A stretch of DNA of 64,000 bases from Cymodocea nodosa (lineage: Eukaryota; Streptophyta; Magnoliopsida; Alismatales; Cymodoceaceae): contig CM072336.1 of NCBI GenBank assembly GCA_036874045.1, forward strand, positions 24,255,501 to 24,319,500, given 5' to 3'. The notes under the pieces were generated by a model, which ran no database searches, was not told where the DNA came from, and worked only from the letters and a program-made list of their open reading frames with translations. Below, piece by piece: positions 14,231 to 26,700 of this stretch. The position numbers and the translations under genes are program-made. The first letter of the stretch is position 1, and each line of letters starts with the position of its first letter.

Positions 14231-15902
14231 GCGCTTCTTCCGTAAATTGTATATAATTATGGGATTTTGCCTAGACACCCTTAGAAAATTTATAACTAAT
14301 TTTCATATCTTATCAATGTAATATTATCATTCATATTTTTTATGCAGCATTGCCATCCAAGTTATTATTTTACTCGTGCTTATTTTTAGGTTTAAGTCTC
14401 TTTTTAATATGTAGTGGGATCATGCAGTAAATTGATCGATTGTAGGTATTTATCTCATAGTATGGAATACAAAATCTAACAATAGTAAACTAATTATACT
14501 TCAACCAACTTTAAAAGGTGGTCATCTAATATTATCGAGTCATTTATCTTATACATCATATGAATATGTATAACTAAATTTGCTACAGGTGACTAAGGGC
14601 GTGTTTGATAATTTTTTTCAAGTAGCAGATCTTCTTAGAAACAGTACTGTTACCGTGAATTAAAAGAATTATTTTTTTTAAAAGAGTAAAAACAATGAAG
14701 TGGTAGTTGATAAGAGTTCCAGTTCTTTTTTTAACGTTATTCTTAAATAACGTTTTTTGAGGTGTATAAATTATTTTGTTTTTAATATATATATAATAAG
14801 TAATTAGCAGTATTAATTAATATATATATATATATATATTGGTAATTTTATAATTATCATTAATTACGATATTGATTATAGGCAACATATATATATTAAA
14901 GACATATAATAATACAAATATTACTAATAATATGGTAATTAACACATTACGTATATTAATCTTAATTAATAATATATATAGAAAGTAATACATTACATAT
15001 ATTATTAATAATAGGATACTTGTTTTTTTCTTTATAATTTAATGCATGAAAATCACCAATTCTAAAGAATATTTCCATCCTAAAACAAATTATTTGAAGC
15101 TAATTAGACACATATTGAAAAGGAATATTAACAAACAGACATATATCAATAATTGAAAAATAATCATTCAATGATCATGCAAACAAATAATCATTCAACC
15201 AAACTCTTACAACAGCATAATCATGCAACCTCTCAGTGCTCTTTAACGGTAAATTCAAAATAATCATTCAACCAATCAGTCTTAAATATCTGTAGTGAAA
15301 ACATTATTTGGGAGCTAGATTTGTTATTAATTGGGGCCTTTACATGAATTTTCTCCATCAACTCGTCACTGTATAACAACTAATAGAGTGGACAATAGGG
15401 ATCTACGACGAAGGCGTTGAAATGATGGAAGCAATTGAAATAAAGCGATGGAGGCAATCTACAATTTCGATCAACAGTCAAAGGAGGGCGTCTGTGGCTC
15501 AGATCAATGAGACGAAGCGACGCATTTGGGATTTTGATCGAAGGTGACGACACGAGCGAATGAGCTTCGCAGACAAGATCGCGAAGGATTTCCAAAGTTT
15601 GCGAGGGCAAGATGGTAAACTGCGCAGAAGGAATCGAAGGATCGAGCAATCTTCCTCGTCACAGCTCGGGAGGTGTGTTTTGTTGACTTCCTGTCGCTAC
15701 AGTGAATGTCACCAGCGTATCACACTTTTCAGTGTGCAACACCGCTACATTAGATAAACGCAGCCTAAAACCTTCATGAACTCTTTTTGATAATTAAGAT
15801 TAAGATCGAAGGACTTTAATTCCTAAATAAAATTCATACTTAAAAAATATCATAAAAATAATAGATTTATAGATCATATCTAACTACCTAAAAACATGAG
15901 AT
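14231..15902. other. Intergenic, AT-rich, with TA runs
   Basis: The stretch contains (TA)n at about 14818-14840 and many AATAATAT-like runs. Between about 15380 and 15750 base composition becomes balanced and small frames appear on both strands, but none has a recognisable domain. A possible transposon end (gggcgtgtttgataa near 14595) is not convincingly mirrored at about 15755. Confidence 0.3.
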
Positions 15903-17379
15903 TTATTTGTGATTTAATTGATTAATCATGCTAGACATGCTTCCTCCTCCCCTCACAACCATCAGTTCCTCGATCAACCGCCCAACCTCCGCCGCCGACG
16001 ACCCACCGTTCACCATCGCGCTCTTGGCCATCACACTCAGCTCCCCCACCCTCCTCCTCCTTCCTTCTCCCTCATCCCCACCGTCCATCACACATCGTAC
16101 AGCTCTCACCACCTCTTCCCTCCCTACCACCCTCTTCTCATCCTCCCTCATCCCCCACTCGTCCGCCCCCACCGTCACGCCCACCCCCAGCACTTCCACC
16201 ACTAGCCTCTCGTTGTAGAACTGCTCCGAGCAGAGCGGCCACGTCACCATCGGCACGCCGGCCACCACCCCCTCCATCAGGGAGTTCCACCCGCAGTGCG
16301 TCAGGAAGCCCCCCACCGCCGGGTGGCTTAGGAGCCCCACCTGCGGCGCCCACTGGCGCAGCACCACCCCGTTCCTTCCTTCCTTCCTGCCCACGTCTCG
16401 GACCACCCAGAGGTAGGGGTGGCCGGAGGACTCGAGGCCGAGCTTAAGTTCGTCGAGTTGCGGTTGGGTGAGGCGGCAGAGGCTGCCGAAGCACACGTAG
16501 ACCACGGACCTCATCTTTTGGGAGTTTAACCAGGAGAACCAATCACGGTCGTCGTCACCGACAGCCGTCAATGGCTTCGGCACCGGCGTGATAGGTCCGA
16601 TGTGCCACGCCCTCTTGCCGAGGATGTTCCTGAAGTGGTCGACGTAGTCCGCCTCCAGCTCGTAGAAGCTGTTCACCACCGCACCGTAGCTCTTCTCCTC
16701 CGATTCCATCATCCTGGTTCCAGTTCACGATCGTCACAATTGTTAAAAGCATGTTTGCTATTTTCGAGCTTGTGTTATACCTTTCCATGAACTTAGAGAA
16801 ATCATTGGATTTGAAGACAAAATCATTGAGCTGCGACCGCTTCATCTCGATCCGGTGTGGGAGGTCCGGGATGGCGACAACCGCGTTGCCGTCAGCGATG
16901 CCACCACGGCGCAAGCGGTTGAGCACACACAGTGGAAAAAAGCCCATACTGTGGAACACGATCCTTGGTATGCCAAGCGTGCCAGCCACATCGGCCGTCC
17001 ATGGGAGGAACATGTCGGACACGATGCAATCAGGGCGGTGGTGGAAGAGGAGGCTCTCGAACGGCCCCCGAAGAGCATCCAGTGACTTGAAGAATCTCGA
17101 CGACGTCTCCGGCGACGTGACAAACGTAAGGCTCTCTTGGCCTTGAGGCAGGCCGGCTTCTGCGGAAGGGAATTGAAGGAGGAGCATGTCAACCGGGTGG
17201 CTGGTGATCTGCGCGTTGACGAGGGAGGCGTTGCCGGGGGTAGTGACGATGGTCGACCGGACACCATAGCGGGAGAGGAGGACCGCCATATTGGCCATGG
17301 GGATGATGTGTCCGGGAGCCAAGAGGGGGAAGAAGAAGAGGTGCAGGGGAGGTGGAGGTGGCTGTCTTGAAGATGACAT
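15903..17379 (-). CDS. UDP-glycosyltransferase, UGT73-like
   Basis: Two exons (17379-16781 and 16713-15903) join in phase to 469 codons. The GT-B fold is complete. The N-terminal acceptor domain has FPLLAPGHIIPM with catalytic His24 and the charge-relay Asp at about 122 (SDMFLPW). The C-terminal PSPG box spans about residues 311-354, from WAPQVGLLSHPAVGG through HCGWNS to SEQ. The final Gln of the box usually goes with UDP-glucose. Such enzymes glucosylate flavonoids, terpenoids, hormones or xenobiotics in the cytosol; the acceptor cannot be told from sequence. The intron lies just before MMESEEKSYG, and the ATG at 17379 is followed at once by the conserved N-terminal strand. The gene is strongly GC-rich compared with its surroundings. 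Confidence 0.92.
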
Positions 17380-19128
17380 CTTTACTTTCTCTTCTCTTAG
17401 CTCTCTCCTCACCTTAATCTGACGGAGGGAGACTACGAGTTCTATATTTGTGTATACGAGAATTAATTTTTAACAAAAATTTTAATTAGAGAATTAAAAT
17501 AATTAATTTAAAAATAAATAAATAAATAGTTTACGTTAATAAATTAATATATTATAAAATTAAATTTTTATATATCATTTATTAATTAATTAAATATATA
17601 TCATTTATCAAAATCAAGTATACATAAAAATATGAGTATATATCTACAACTATGTATTTCATGATTATTCTTGAAATCTTTTATTTTTACATTAAAATTA
17701 ACATATCAAATTCTTCTTCTTTTTTACGTTAAAATTAAATTTGACGTAACATTTTAGACATAACATTGGTAATTAACTCGGAACAACTTAAAAATGTGAA
17801 GATTAAACCCAGACATTGGTAATTGACATTGAATATCTCTATTCAAGGTCAAATATTTTTGAATTAAATTTGAATAATGACATTGAATGTCACGATTGGG
17901 AATGGAAGAGCGAAGTTTTTACAGACGAGAGCAACAGTGAAGAAGAAGAAGAAGAAGACAGCGGCGGCGGCTTCCACTTTCTGGAGCAATAGGATTTGGG
18001 TATCGATTTTTACGATAAAGTGAACAGACAAAAAGGGTAAGAAAGTAAATCTCCGTTAAAGGAACATGCCTTTTCCGCTTTTATGCTAGCCGCCAACAGA
18101 AGCTGAAGAACAGAGGATGGAGGAGAACCCAATTCGATGCAGGGCACCGACCCAAGAGGGACAGGACCCAAGTAAAGCGGAGTTGGAGAGGGAGACATGG
18201 GGTTGCGACCTCAAACGTAGAAATTTCTACAAACTCTAGTAGAATGTTCCTAGAGGTATTCCATGAACTTCAAAAACCTTGTAGAGCTACTAACATGCTA
18301 CAACATCAAGGTACATAAGAATATAAATAATTACTTAGAAATTTATAATGAAGTTTTTATCCCGAATGATCACTAATCCATCTATCATTTTTTTTGCCTT
18401 TTTTTTTTTTTTTTTCTGTCTCCTCGTTCTTTTCCTTCCCTTCTTTTATTTATATCATCGTCCTTTTTCTTTCTTCTCTCTCCCCCTGTTTCTTTTTTTT
18501 TTCCTTTTCTTCCTCCTTCACCTTCTCCCCTATTTCATCCATCCATCTCCTCTTCCACCACACCTTCGTCTACAACCCTAATGAGTTGCATGAGGTGACA
18601 GATGGTGATGGAGGAGAGTCTGCATATGAAGCTGTTAGATCTTAGGCTGTGAGAGTAAAGTTCGGAAGAGGAAGCTACGGTGAAAAATAGTGAAAGTACT
18701 AGATAATTTGTCCTTCACCTTCCCATTGTGCAAGAATCTTCGTGGATGCTTTGTTGCTGGATTGCTAGTCAGCCCAATCTAGTTACAAGTTGGATTAGGT
18801 TGTCTCAAAAAAAATATTAAAAAATTTCAATCAGATTAAAAAATAAAATAAAAAATATCAATCAATTAAATTAAAGAAAAAAATAAAAAAACTATTATCG
18901 ATTAGATTAAAGTCAAGCTTCGGTGAGACCGATGCAAAAATAAATAAAAATAAAAATGAGCTTAGCCAGCCAACCCAGTCGAGATATAAGCTGCACCAAG
19001 CTAGATTGTCTTGAAAACATTTTAGATCGAATTAGATTACCTTGAAAATATTTTAAGCGAAGCTACACTATCATAAAAAGAAATAAAAATTTTTGACCCA
19101 ATCCATAGCCCAAATAGGCTGATAATTT
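17380..19128. other. Intergenic, low complexity
   Basis: It begins with very AT-rich DNA. A GAA-repeat stretch (about 17938-17960) lies within a moderately GC-rich patch at 17890-18200. A long polypyrimidine tract spans about 18380-18560. Open frames across that tract are composition artefacts. No gene is supported. Confidence 0.4.
18385..18560. repeat. Polypyrimidine (T/C) low-complexity tract
   Basis: It is almost entirely T and C on the plus strand, including a run of 16 or more T near 18400. The apparent Phe/Leu/Ser-rich frames here are produced by the composition. Confidence 0.8.
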
Positions 19129-19560
19129 TTAAGTTGGACTGGGCATTGACACCCCTACACTATGCCAACTGATGTTATACCAGTATTCTAGCCATGAAAG
19201 CCAATACAACCACAAACTTTTAGGATGTCGGAATAAAAAACATCGCAAATAAACCTCCAATGTCCTGTTCAACACTTCAATTTGCCTATCTGTTTGAAAA
19301 GTGATGCTGACAACGTAGATCACTTGGACCCTTGCAATTTCAACAACTCCTTCCAAAAGGTACTCGTAAAAATAGCATCTCAATCACAAAAGATAGACTT
19401 GAGAACGCCATGCCATGTAATCTTACTACGGCCTCAACAAAATGATGTGCCACATCTCTAGTAATATATGGGTGTTTGAGCGCAACAAAATGTACATATT
19501 TGGTAAAACAATCAATGTCAATCATCAGATTTATCTTGCCTTGAGACGAAGGAAATCCTT
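19129..19560 (-). mobile_element. Ty3/gypsy LTR-retrotransposon fossil (integrase part of pol)
   Basis: Minus-strand translations resemble the integrase core of plant Ty3/gypsy pol, with phrases such as MIDIDCFTKYVHFVALKHP and [16 protein letters not shown]. Only this part of pol is recognisable; no LTR pair, gag or reverse transcriptase was found nearby. It is a broken, old fragment with several breaks. Related but unrecognisable sequence may extend to about 19830. Confidence 0.75.
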
Positions 19561-19924
19561 CAATAAAATCTATGCTGATATTAGTTCACCCTTATTATGG
19601 TATCGGCAATGGCTGTAATAAACTTGCTGGTTTCAGCGTATCATATTTATTTTTACGAGATACGTCACACTCCCGAATATAATGCTTGAGATAATTTCTC
19701 TACCCTTTCCGATTTTTTCGTACGGTAACGTCACTTTTCTTTGTCGAAGGAAGTTGAAAAAATTTATTCACCGAGTCAATCCTTTTATAATAATATTCCA
19801 ATGGAGTGAAGAGGAGCGGCGATGTCTCATTGGCGATGCCTACGCGCGAAGCTCCTAATTAGGTTGCTCGGACCTTCAGAGAAAATGTGGGCTGTGCTAT
19901 CGTGGAGAATGTAGTCGACGGCCA

Positions 19925-20125
19925 GAACTCTTCGTAATTTTCATTTTTTTTGTTATTATTATTATTATATTATATTTGTTTCATTCCTTTTTTTTCGTTC
20001 ATTTTCATTTTTTCCTCATTCAACGCATCATATTTTTTTTGTCTTACTTTATTTTATTTTATTTTTTATTTATATTTTTTTCCTTCCTCATTATTATTAT
20101 TATTATTATTGTACCGTCAACAACT
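19925..20125. repeat. T-rich and TTA-repeat low-complexity tract
   Basis: Runs of TTA/ATT trinucleotides (near 19953-19972 and 20090-20112) and poly-T blocks dominate. No gene is present. Confidence 0.75.
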
Positions 20126-20527
20126 CTTTACTTGAATAATGACGTTAGTTGACATTAATTACCTCAAATTTTTTCTCATTCCAACACTTACAGAGGATGT
20201 GGACTTCCTACAGTGGGAATGGAATTACCCATGATCGTGGGCCCATTTGTGGGCCCAACTGAGGTTTCTATGGTGTGTGGCGGGTGTGAGCTTCGACTCA
20301 ATGATGATAATTGCATGGTTGAGTGGAAGATATACCATACGTGCATGCACACGCATGTGATGATGTCACGTGCAATTATTATTATTGTTAACGATAGTAT
20401 TTTTGTATTTTTAAAAATTCAAATTCAAATCTTGGATTTAGTTGTGAGATGATTGAAGTTTAGGAAATGGTTAAAAGTGAATTGCTAGAGATAAGTTAAC
20501 TTAATATTATTCACTAACATAGTTGAG
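20126..20527. other. Intergenic between the T-rich tract and the MITE
   Basis: No coding domain is seen. A small plus-strand frame at 20213-20452 has no recognisable similarity. Confidence 0.3.
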
Positions 20528-21182
20528 AAGGTGTTTGTGTATCAAAAAAAAATAGTAGAAAACGTTAAAAAAGAAAATGATTGAATTTTTTTTTTATTTT
20601 CTAGGTATCTGTGGATCAAATGATTTTATATCATTTTTTTACCATTTTACTTCGATATATAAGAAAAAATTTCTTTCATTTTCTTACATTCTAATATCTG
20701 AAACTGATGAAAAATGAAGAAAAAAAAATATAAATTATAACAGAATATATTAATAATATCTAATTTTGATATAAAAATTATTTATATCTTTAATAGATGA
20801 GAATTGGTATCATGAGAGATATGTGGAATAATAAATATGTGTGAAATGTATTTTATATTGTAACAATTATCACAAATGACTCTTATCTTATATTATTTAT
20901 AACAAATTTTGTTATTCTCTATTTTGTAGATAAATATAAAAAATATTTAATTTATTAATTTTAACATTTTTATTTTATGAATAAATATATATATTTTATA
21001 TTTTATAATTTTTTATTCTATACACAAATACACATATTTCAAATTTCATCATTTTCTATTTTATACACAAACACCTTAATTTTCTATTAAATTTTCATTA
21101 TTTTTTGTCATTTTCTTTTCTATCATTTTCTATGATATTTCATCATTTTATTCTTACCATTTTTTAATACACAAACACCCTT
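20528..21182. mobile_element. PIF/Harbinger-type MITE
   Basis: About 655 bp, very AT-rich and non-coding, bounded by inverted ends AAGGTGTTTGTGTAT (20528-20542) and ATACACAAACACCC (21167-21180). A second, internal copy of the end motif (tatacacaaacacc) lies near 21062. Its right 400 bp matches, in reverse complement, the left end of the large Harbinger element at 32.8-33.2 kb. Its left 100 bp matches the reverse complement of that element's right end, with GTATCTGTG as a shared landmark. It is therefore an internally deleted derivative of that element family. No clear target-site duplication could be read. Confidence 0.75.
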
Positions 21183-22527
21183 TAAATATACATATTACCC
21201 CCATTCAACTTCAAGTGCAACTACTGTTCAGGTCAAATGAAAAGAGAACTTAAACATTACTTATGACCTAATTTGGTCTCGAAAAAGAATCTTTTAAAAT
21301 GAAAAAAAAGAACTTTCTTGTAAATTTCTGAAAAAACAACGGACATAAGTCTTGTAAGCCCAACCAAATACAATAATAAGGTGGTCAGATGATTTTTTAC
21401 TACATCCTAACATTTATATGAGTCGTGTTAGTCCAACACAGCCTATTGTACCACACACAAGTTCTTAATATGGCTTTAAAAAAATTAAGTTATAACAATG
21501 AGTAGTACAGTTTAATCATTGGAATCAAAATTAACATTTATATGATAACAAGATAAAATATGAGTGTGTTTATCTGCACCTACTCCAATGTCAATTACTG
21601 TGTGACGTTAGGGAAGGTGTGTTAAATGACAAACGCAAGCGTAGTCTATGATACCAACCATGCTTAGTACTGTTCCTTTAGGGTATTTTGTGAAGTATGT
21701 TTGGAGTTGCAGCTCACTCGCTCTCCGCGAGAGTTACAGCTTGAAGTGGAGAAAGATGTAAATGTCCTAAACACCTAAACAAAAATAACTAACATTTGAT
21801 ATGTGCCTTATTTAGAAGGGTATTTTTAAAATTACGTTTCCAAAATTCCATGCTTGGAATTTCATTTCAAAACAAAGCTTTAGGCTTCCATGGATGTCTC
21901 CAAAGCTATGTCATCATATATTCCGTAGCAGAACATATAAAAAAGAGATTTTTTTTTGGACCGTGTTCAAACCAAGATTCGAACTCTCCAAGTAAGACGA
22001 AAATAGCGAGTTTTGTCGTCGTCGAGACGAACCTTCGAGTTTCTGACCTCGAGTGAAATAATAAATGACATCATCTATTATTATTCTTTTATTAAAGGTT
22101 TAATCATCTGGTTAAATTATTTATTAAAAATTAATATTAATAAAGAATAATAAGGTTGAAATAATAAGAACATATTTTTATTATTTTAAAATTTTTTAAC
22201 AGTTATTTCTCTCTAATATTATTTTTCTTAATAAAAACTCAAATATCCAAAACATAATATATCATGTTAAAAATTTTATCTAAATATTTAATGTCGTCTA
22301 CTAAAATTATAGAACAATTCTTAGTTAAAACTGTGACGTCCTTCGCCTCTCATATTCTATATCATAAAGTATAGTTTTACCGTAGTTTCAACGGTTAAAC
22401 CACTCATCCACTACATCATCTCGGAAAACTAAAATCTCGACAACCAAAAAGTCAAAAGCTGACGTTACAATAATAGAATACAAAAATTTTATATTAACTA
22501 AATATTTTAATTTTACTGACTTATGTA
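21183..22527. other. Intergenic, downstream of the intronless UGT
   Basis: AT-rich sequence. A small plus-strand frame at 21796-22056 has no recognisable domain, and nothing else is seen. The last part, from 22528 on, is the UGT 3' flank that is duplicated at 12181-12290. Confidence 0.35.
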
Positions 22528-22647
22528 AGAATAAAGAATTTGTTAATAAATAAATCAATTATGATAATTTAATTAGTTAGAAGCGGGGATAACACGGAAA
22601 AATTATTATCATCATAAAAAATTTACCAATGAAATGATTTTTTCGGT

Positions 22648-24201
22648 TCAATTTGCATTATTGTGGGAACTGCAGCTAATGGATTTCCGTCGTCCCCTGA
22701 GCTCATCCATGAAGCTCTCCATGCTCCTCCACGACGACCCACCTTCTTCCACCGCCCTCCGACCTTCCTCTCCGAGTTCTCTCACCTTCCTCCTCATCTC
22801 GTTGTCCTCCCTCTTCATCACTTGGTCCACCGCCTTGCCCACCTCATCGGCCGGGATCAACGGCCTCTTCTCTGGGCACGGCGTCCAGGTCCTCGCCCCC
22901 ACGCTGACGCCGATCCCCAGCACGTCCACCACCAGTTTCTCGTTGTAGAACTGCTCTGCGGCAAGCGGCCAGGTAACCATCGGCACTCCGCCGCACAACC
23001 CTTCCAGCATCGAGTTCCACCCGCAGTGAGTGACGAACCCACCCACCGCTGGGTGCCTAAGTATGTCTACCTGCGGAGCCCAGCCCTCGACGACCACCCC
23101 TTTTAATGCTCTGTCTACCGACGATACGCTCGAAATAGTAGTCGTGCTGACGTCGCTCGTGTGATCGGCGGGAACGAGAGTTGCTGTTATGACATGATCG
23201 TTGAATATGGTGGTGGATACCGTCGACTCAGACTCCTCACGGTGGCTGGCTTTCCCGACGACCAGGACGAAGGGGTGGTCCGACGCGACCAAGCACGCCG
23301 CTATCTCACCTAATTGGGCCTCCGTGAACTCGTTCAAGGTGCCGAAGCAAAGGAAGACGACGGAGTCAGGACGGTTGGAATCAAGCCAACTGGCTAGCAA
23401 GGAGAAGGCTTGTAGGCTGATTCCGATTGCGCTTGGCTGGAGAGAAGAAGCCAGAAAGAGAGGACCCACCTCCCACACCTTCTTCCCAATTCCCTTCCTG
23501 TAGTGTTCGAAATAGCCACTCTCCATCGCCCCGAAGCTGTTGACAAATGCTCCGTAGCTCCGGTCGTCGGCGTTCCATACCTCCTCTGTCACTTCGCTGA
23601 ATTCCGATCGTGACCTCACGAAGTCCGGGAGCTCGGTTATCATCAGCTCAATCCGGTCCGGGAGTCCAGGCACGACGATGCTCTCTTGCTCCAACGACCC
23701 CATCGACTCTACTCGTACATTTTGAAATCTTCGGTCAAGCTCGTGCATGATGGAGAGAGAGAAGACGCCGAACCCATGAAAGGCGATTCTCGGGATGTCG
23801 AGCTCGCTGGTGATGGCGTAGGTCCATGGGAGGAACATGTCGGCCACGACGCAGTCGGGGCGGTGGACGAGGAGGAGTTGCCGGAAGGGGCTGCGGAGGG
23901 AGCGGAGAGAGGTGATGGCGAAGAGGACCATGTTGTGGGAGGCGGGGATTTTGTCTCTGTCCTCTGTGTGTTGCGGGGATGGTGGTGGTCCGAGGAGGAG
24001 GAGTTGGACTTGGGACGATGATGGTGGTGAGAGGCGGCGGCGGAGGAAGGAGTAGTTGGTGGCGGTGGCGATGATGGTGGACTGCACTCCCCGGGAGGAG
24101 AAGAAGCTGGCCATATGGATCATGGGGATCATGTGGCCGGTGGCGGTGAAGGGGAAGAAGAAGATGCGAAGAGCTTTGGTCGGAGACGTCGGCGCTTCCA
24201 T
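22648..24201 (-). CDS. UDP-glycosyltransferase, UGT73-like, intronless, with enlarged loop
   Basis: One exon of 517 codons. ATG 24201 is chosen because the conserved strand (IFFFPFTATGHMIPM, catalytic His23) follows it closely; the frame is open further upstream but without an ATG. The relay Asp is about residue 121 (ADMFLPW). The PSPG box spans 374-417 (WAPQVDILRHPAVGG through HCGWNS to AAEQ), and its final Gln favours UDP-glucose. Residues about 317-370, between VLVVGK and the PSPG box, form a loop of some 50 residues rich in Ser, Thr and Val, about twice or more the length seen in the neighbour at 16 kb. It shares the HRPDC and DMFLPWT signatures with that neighbour, so the two are diverged relatives. 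Its 3' end has been copied to 12.2-12.4 kb. The acceptor is unknown; the enzyme is expected to be cytosolic. Confidence 0.92.
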   Translation of the reverse strand: MEAPTSPTKALRIFFFPFTATGHMIPMIHMASFFSSRGVQSTIIATATNYSFLRRRLSPPSSSQVQLLLLGPPPSPQHTEDRDKIPASHNMVLFAITSLRSLRSPFRQLLLVHRPDCVVADMFLPWTYAITSELDIPRIAFHGFGVFSLSIMHELDRRFQNVRVESMGSLEQESIVVPGLPDRIELMITELPDFVRSRSEFSEVTEEVWNADDRSYGAFVNSFGAMESGYFEHYRKGIGKKVWEVGPLFLASSLQPSAIGISLQAFSLLASWLDSNRPDSVVFLCFGTLNEFTEAQLGEIAACLVASDHPFVLVVGKASHREESESTVSTTIFNDHVITATLVPADHTSDVSTTTISSVSSVDRALKGVVVEGWAPQVDILRHPAVGGFVTHCGWNSMLEGLCGGVPMVTWPLAAEQFYNEKLVVDVLGIGVSVGARTWTPCPEKRPLIPADEVGKAVDQVMKREDNEMRRKVRELGEEGRRAVEEGGSSWRSMESFMDELRGRRKSISCSSHNNAN

Positions 24202-24852
24202 GGCTGCGGTAGTTAGGGGAGGAGAGGAAAGATGAAGATGATAATGCCCCAATATATTCTTGTTATGATAAGGTTTCTCGAAATACAAGTAATTAAGATA
24301 AAAGTGATATTATCATTTGATGGTTATAAATAAATATTAATATATTATTCTTGTACGTTTTTTTAATAATTATATATATATATACACGTTTGAGCAAAAC
24401 TAAGGTTATTATGTATAGGTTGCATAAGAATTTTTCAAATAATCACTTATCTTAGTTCTACTATTGTTTAAATATAGTTAACTTTAAAGTTTTTAAAAAA
24501 TAAATATTTAGTAATATTAGTAGGTGATTGGTATTTTTGAATGAACTTTTAATCGAACGTTGGTTTAATTTGAGTAAACATTTTCTTAACTAAATCGAAT
24601 CGAATTCAGTTAAATTAAAGTCAGTTGACGTCAATAAGAAAACGGGACCTACAGAGAGAAAAAAGAAAAGAGAGAAGATATGGATTAGTGTAGGTGCTGA
24701 GATAGGAGGCTGAGAATAATCTCAGCCCACGTCAGCTATTTGTTTTTTAAAAAAATCGAGCGGGCGAGGGCAGAGGCAGGGGGCTGGGGTGAGTTCACCT
24801 AAATCAGTTTACCTATATATCGTCATTTGATCGATCGATCGGCGACGAATTC
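24202..24852. other. Intergenic, upstream of the UGT
   Basis: It holds the UGT promoter region and AT-rich DNA with a short TA run near 24372-24384. No gene is seen. Confidence 0.35.
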
Positions 24853-25053
24853 ATGGCCAGTGGCGTGTCCAATGTCTCCGCCGTCCACTTCCACATCCAC
24901 GTCATCGAAGACGTCGTGATCGGGGTGGTCCGAGACGAGTTCCCCAGCTGTGGAGCCCGTGAAAGCGTTCTCTCCGAGTTGCAGGCGGCGGGTGGTTGCA
25001 AGGTTTGGGAGATGAAATTGATACAGAGAAGACACGTGTGGGTGTGGCGTTGA
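24853..25053 (+). pseudogene. Truncated TFIIA large subunit (alpha/beta) N-terminal fragment
   Basis: A 66-codon frame from ATG 24853 contains FHIHVIEDVVIGVVRDEF, then SVLSELQ and VWEMKLIQ. This matches the conserved N-terminal helices of the TFIIA alpha/beta subunit, a general transcription factor that stabilises TBP on the TATA box. In the family, ELQ is followed almost directly by LWE; here about six extra residues (AAGGCK) sit between, and the frame ends soon after LIQ. The central linker and the acidic C-terminal beta domain are absent. The patch is GC-rich in AT-rich surroundings. It is most likely a dead gene fragment, though expression of a short peptide cannot be ruled out. Confidence 0.6.
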
Positions 25054-25690
25054 CTTCATAGTAAAGATGTCAGATGTGTGCGCGGGAAGCCATGCCGTCC
25101 ATCGACAAGCGGGGGGGGGGGAGTGGGTTCCATGCTTGATGGACAAAAATGATCAGACGATGCACGGAAATGCTCGGATTTGCAATAAAATGTATGATAG
25201 AAAACACAGGCGACAAAGAAGCTTAATTATTATTAACTTCTTCGTCCGCCTACTTATACATTTGATGTACATTTTTCAACTCTTTAATTCTTCCACGAAA
25301 AAGTATTAAAGATGCCTTTGATACAGTACTTTTGAAGAATAGATCCATCTTTTTAATGGTGAAATTATAACTATGACTTAAAAGAGCAATTCTTTTTAAA
25401 ATAAGTAGAAAATCAAGATGTTGACCGTAATATCTGTATGATTCAAATATAAAAGGTAATTATTCTCAAATTAATCGTATTAAAATATTAGTGCTACGTA
25501 TAGATATGTGTAGGTATTCTAGTCGTTTAAAATATAAGCCACGTTCGTAAGCATTTTATAATAAAAAATATAAGTTAAAAACATATGTAATGATCAGAGA
25601 TATAATATAATATGTTTACAAGCATGTCTTTCCACGAGTCGATGCGTTTCATTCTTGCACAGGGCTGCGTTAGCAGAGGAAGGTATCAGT
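25054..25690. other. Intergenic
   Basis: A run of ten G lies near 25110-25120. The rest is AT-rich with no supported gene. Confidence 0.35.
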
Positions 25691-26145
25691 TTACGTCTAT
25701 AAACTAGAGTAATATCTCTTAATTTTTTATATATTTTTATAATACTTATTTTATAAAATATATGAAAGATGGATATCGTTCAAGTGTTATCTTTTAATAT
25801 TTTATATATTTTCATAACATTTTTCCTGTAACATATAAAAGGGATGAGTACCATATGAGTGATATCTTTCAATATTTTACGCATTTTCATAATTCTTCTT
25901 TTGTAAAATATAAAGAAGATGGGTGTCATTCAAGTGCTATCTTTCGATATTTTATGTATTTTCTGTAAGTCATCTTTTATAAAATATAGAAAAAATGAGT
26001 ATCATTTGAGTATTATCTTTCAATATTTTAAGTGTTTTCTATGTAATTCATTCTTTGTAAAATATAGAAAAGATAGATATCAAGTGTTATCTTCCAATAT
26101 GTTATATATATTTTATAATTCTTCCTTTGTGAAATATAAAATATA
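25691..26145. repeat. AT-rich tandem array, about 76-bp unit
   Basis: About five to six degenerate copies. The landmark GATGGGTATCAT-like segment recurs at about 25768, 25842, 25918, 25994 and 26072, with spacings of 74-78 bp. Each copy also carries an AATATTTTATATATTTTC-like run and a TTGTAAAATATA-like run. Open frames across it are repeat-driven. Confidence 0.8.
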
Positions 26146-26149
26146 AGGT

Positions 26150-26700
26150 TACCTAAACCAAACGAATTTAATGCATAAAGTTTTACAAGCATGTTTTTGA
26201 TAAAATACAAGTACTTAAAAATATAATAAAATATAAAAGTATTTAAGAAATTAAACATCAAAATATTTTGGATGCGAAACATGAATGTTTAAAATAAAAA
26301 ATATATATATTAAATGTCTTAAATATAAAATAGAAATATCTAAAAAATTAAAGCCAAAACATTTTAGATACAAAATATAAGTATCTAAAGTAAAAAATAA
26401 GATCAAAATTGTTTTAGGGACAAAATATCAATATCTAAAAATAAAATCAAATATCTTGGATATAGAGATATAAATATCTAAGAAATAAAAAAATTTAAAA
26501 TATTTTGGAAACAAAAGAAAATATATTAATAATAAGATCAAGCTTCTTAGATATAGGAATAAAAAATATCTAAGGAATTAAAATTAAAATATTTTAAATA
26601 TAAGATAAATGTATTTAAAATGAAATCCAACATCTTAAAAATGAAGATATAAATATTTAAGAAATTATCAAGATGTTTTGGATGCAAACCATGGGCATTA
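26150..26700. repeat. Second AT-rich degenerate array, about 90-bp unit
   Basis: The motif AAAATATTTTGGATACAAAA recurs with variation near 26261, 26356, 26404, 26497, 26586 and 26670. Most spacings are 84-95 bp and one is about half that. It follows directly on the 76-bp array but has a different unit. Confidence 0.65.
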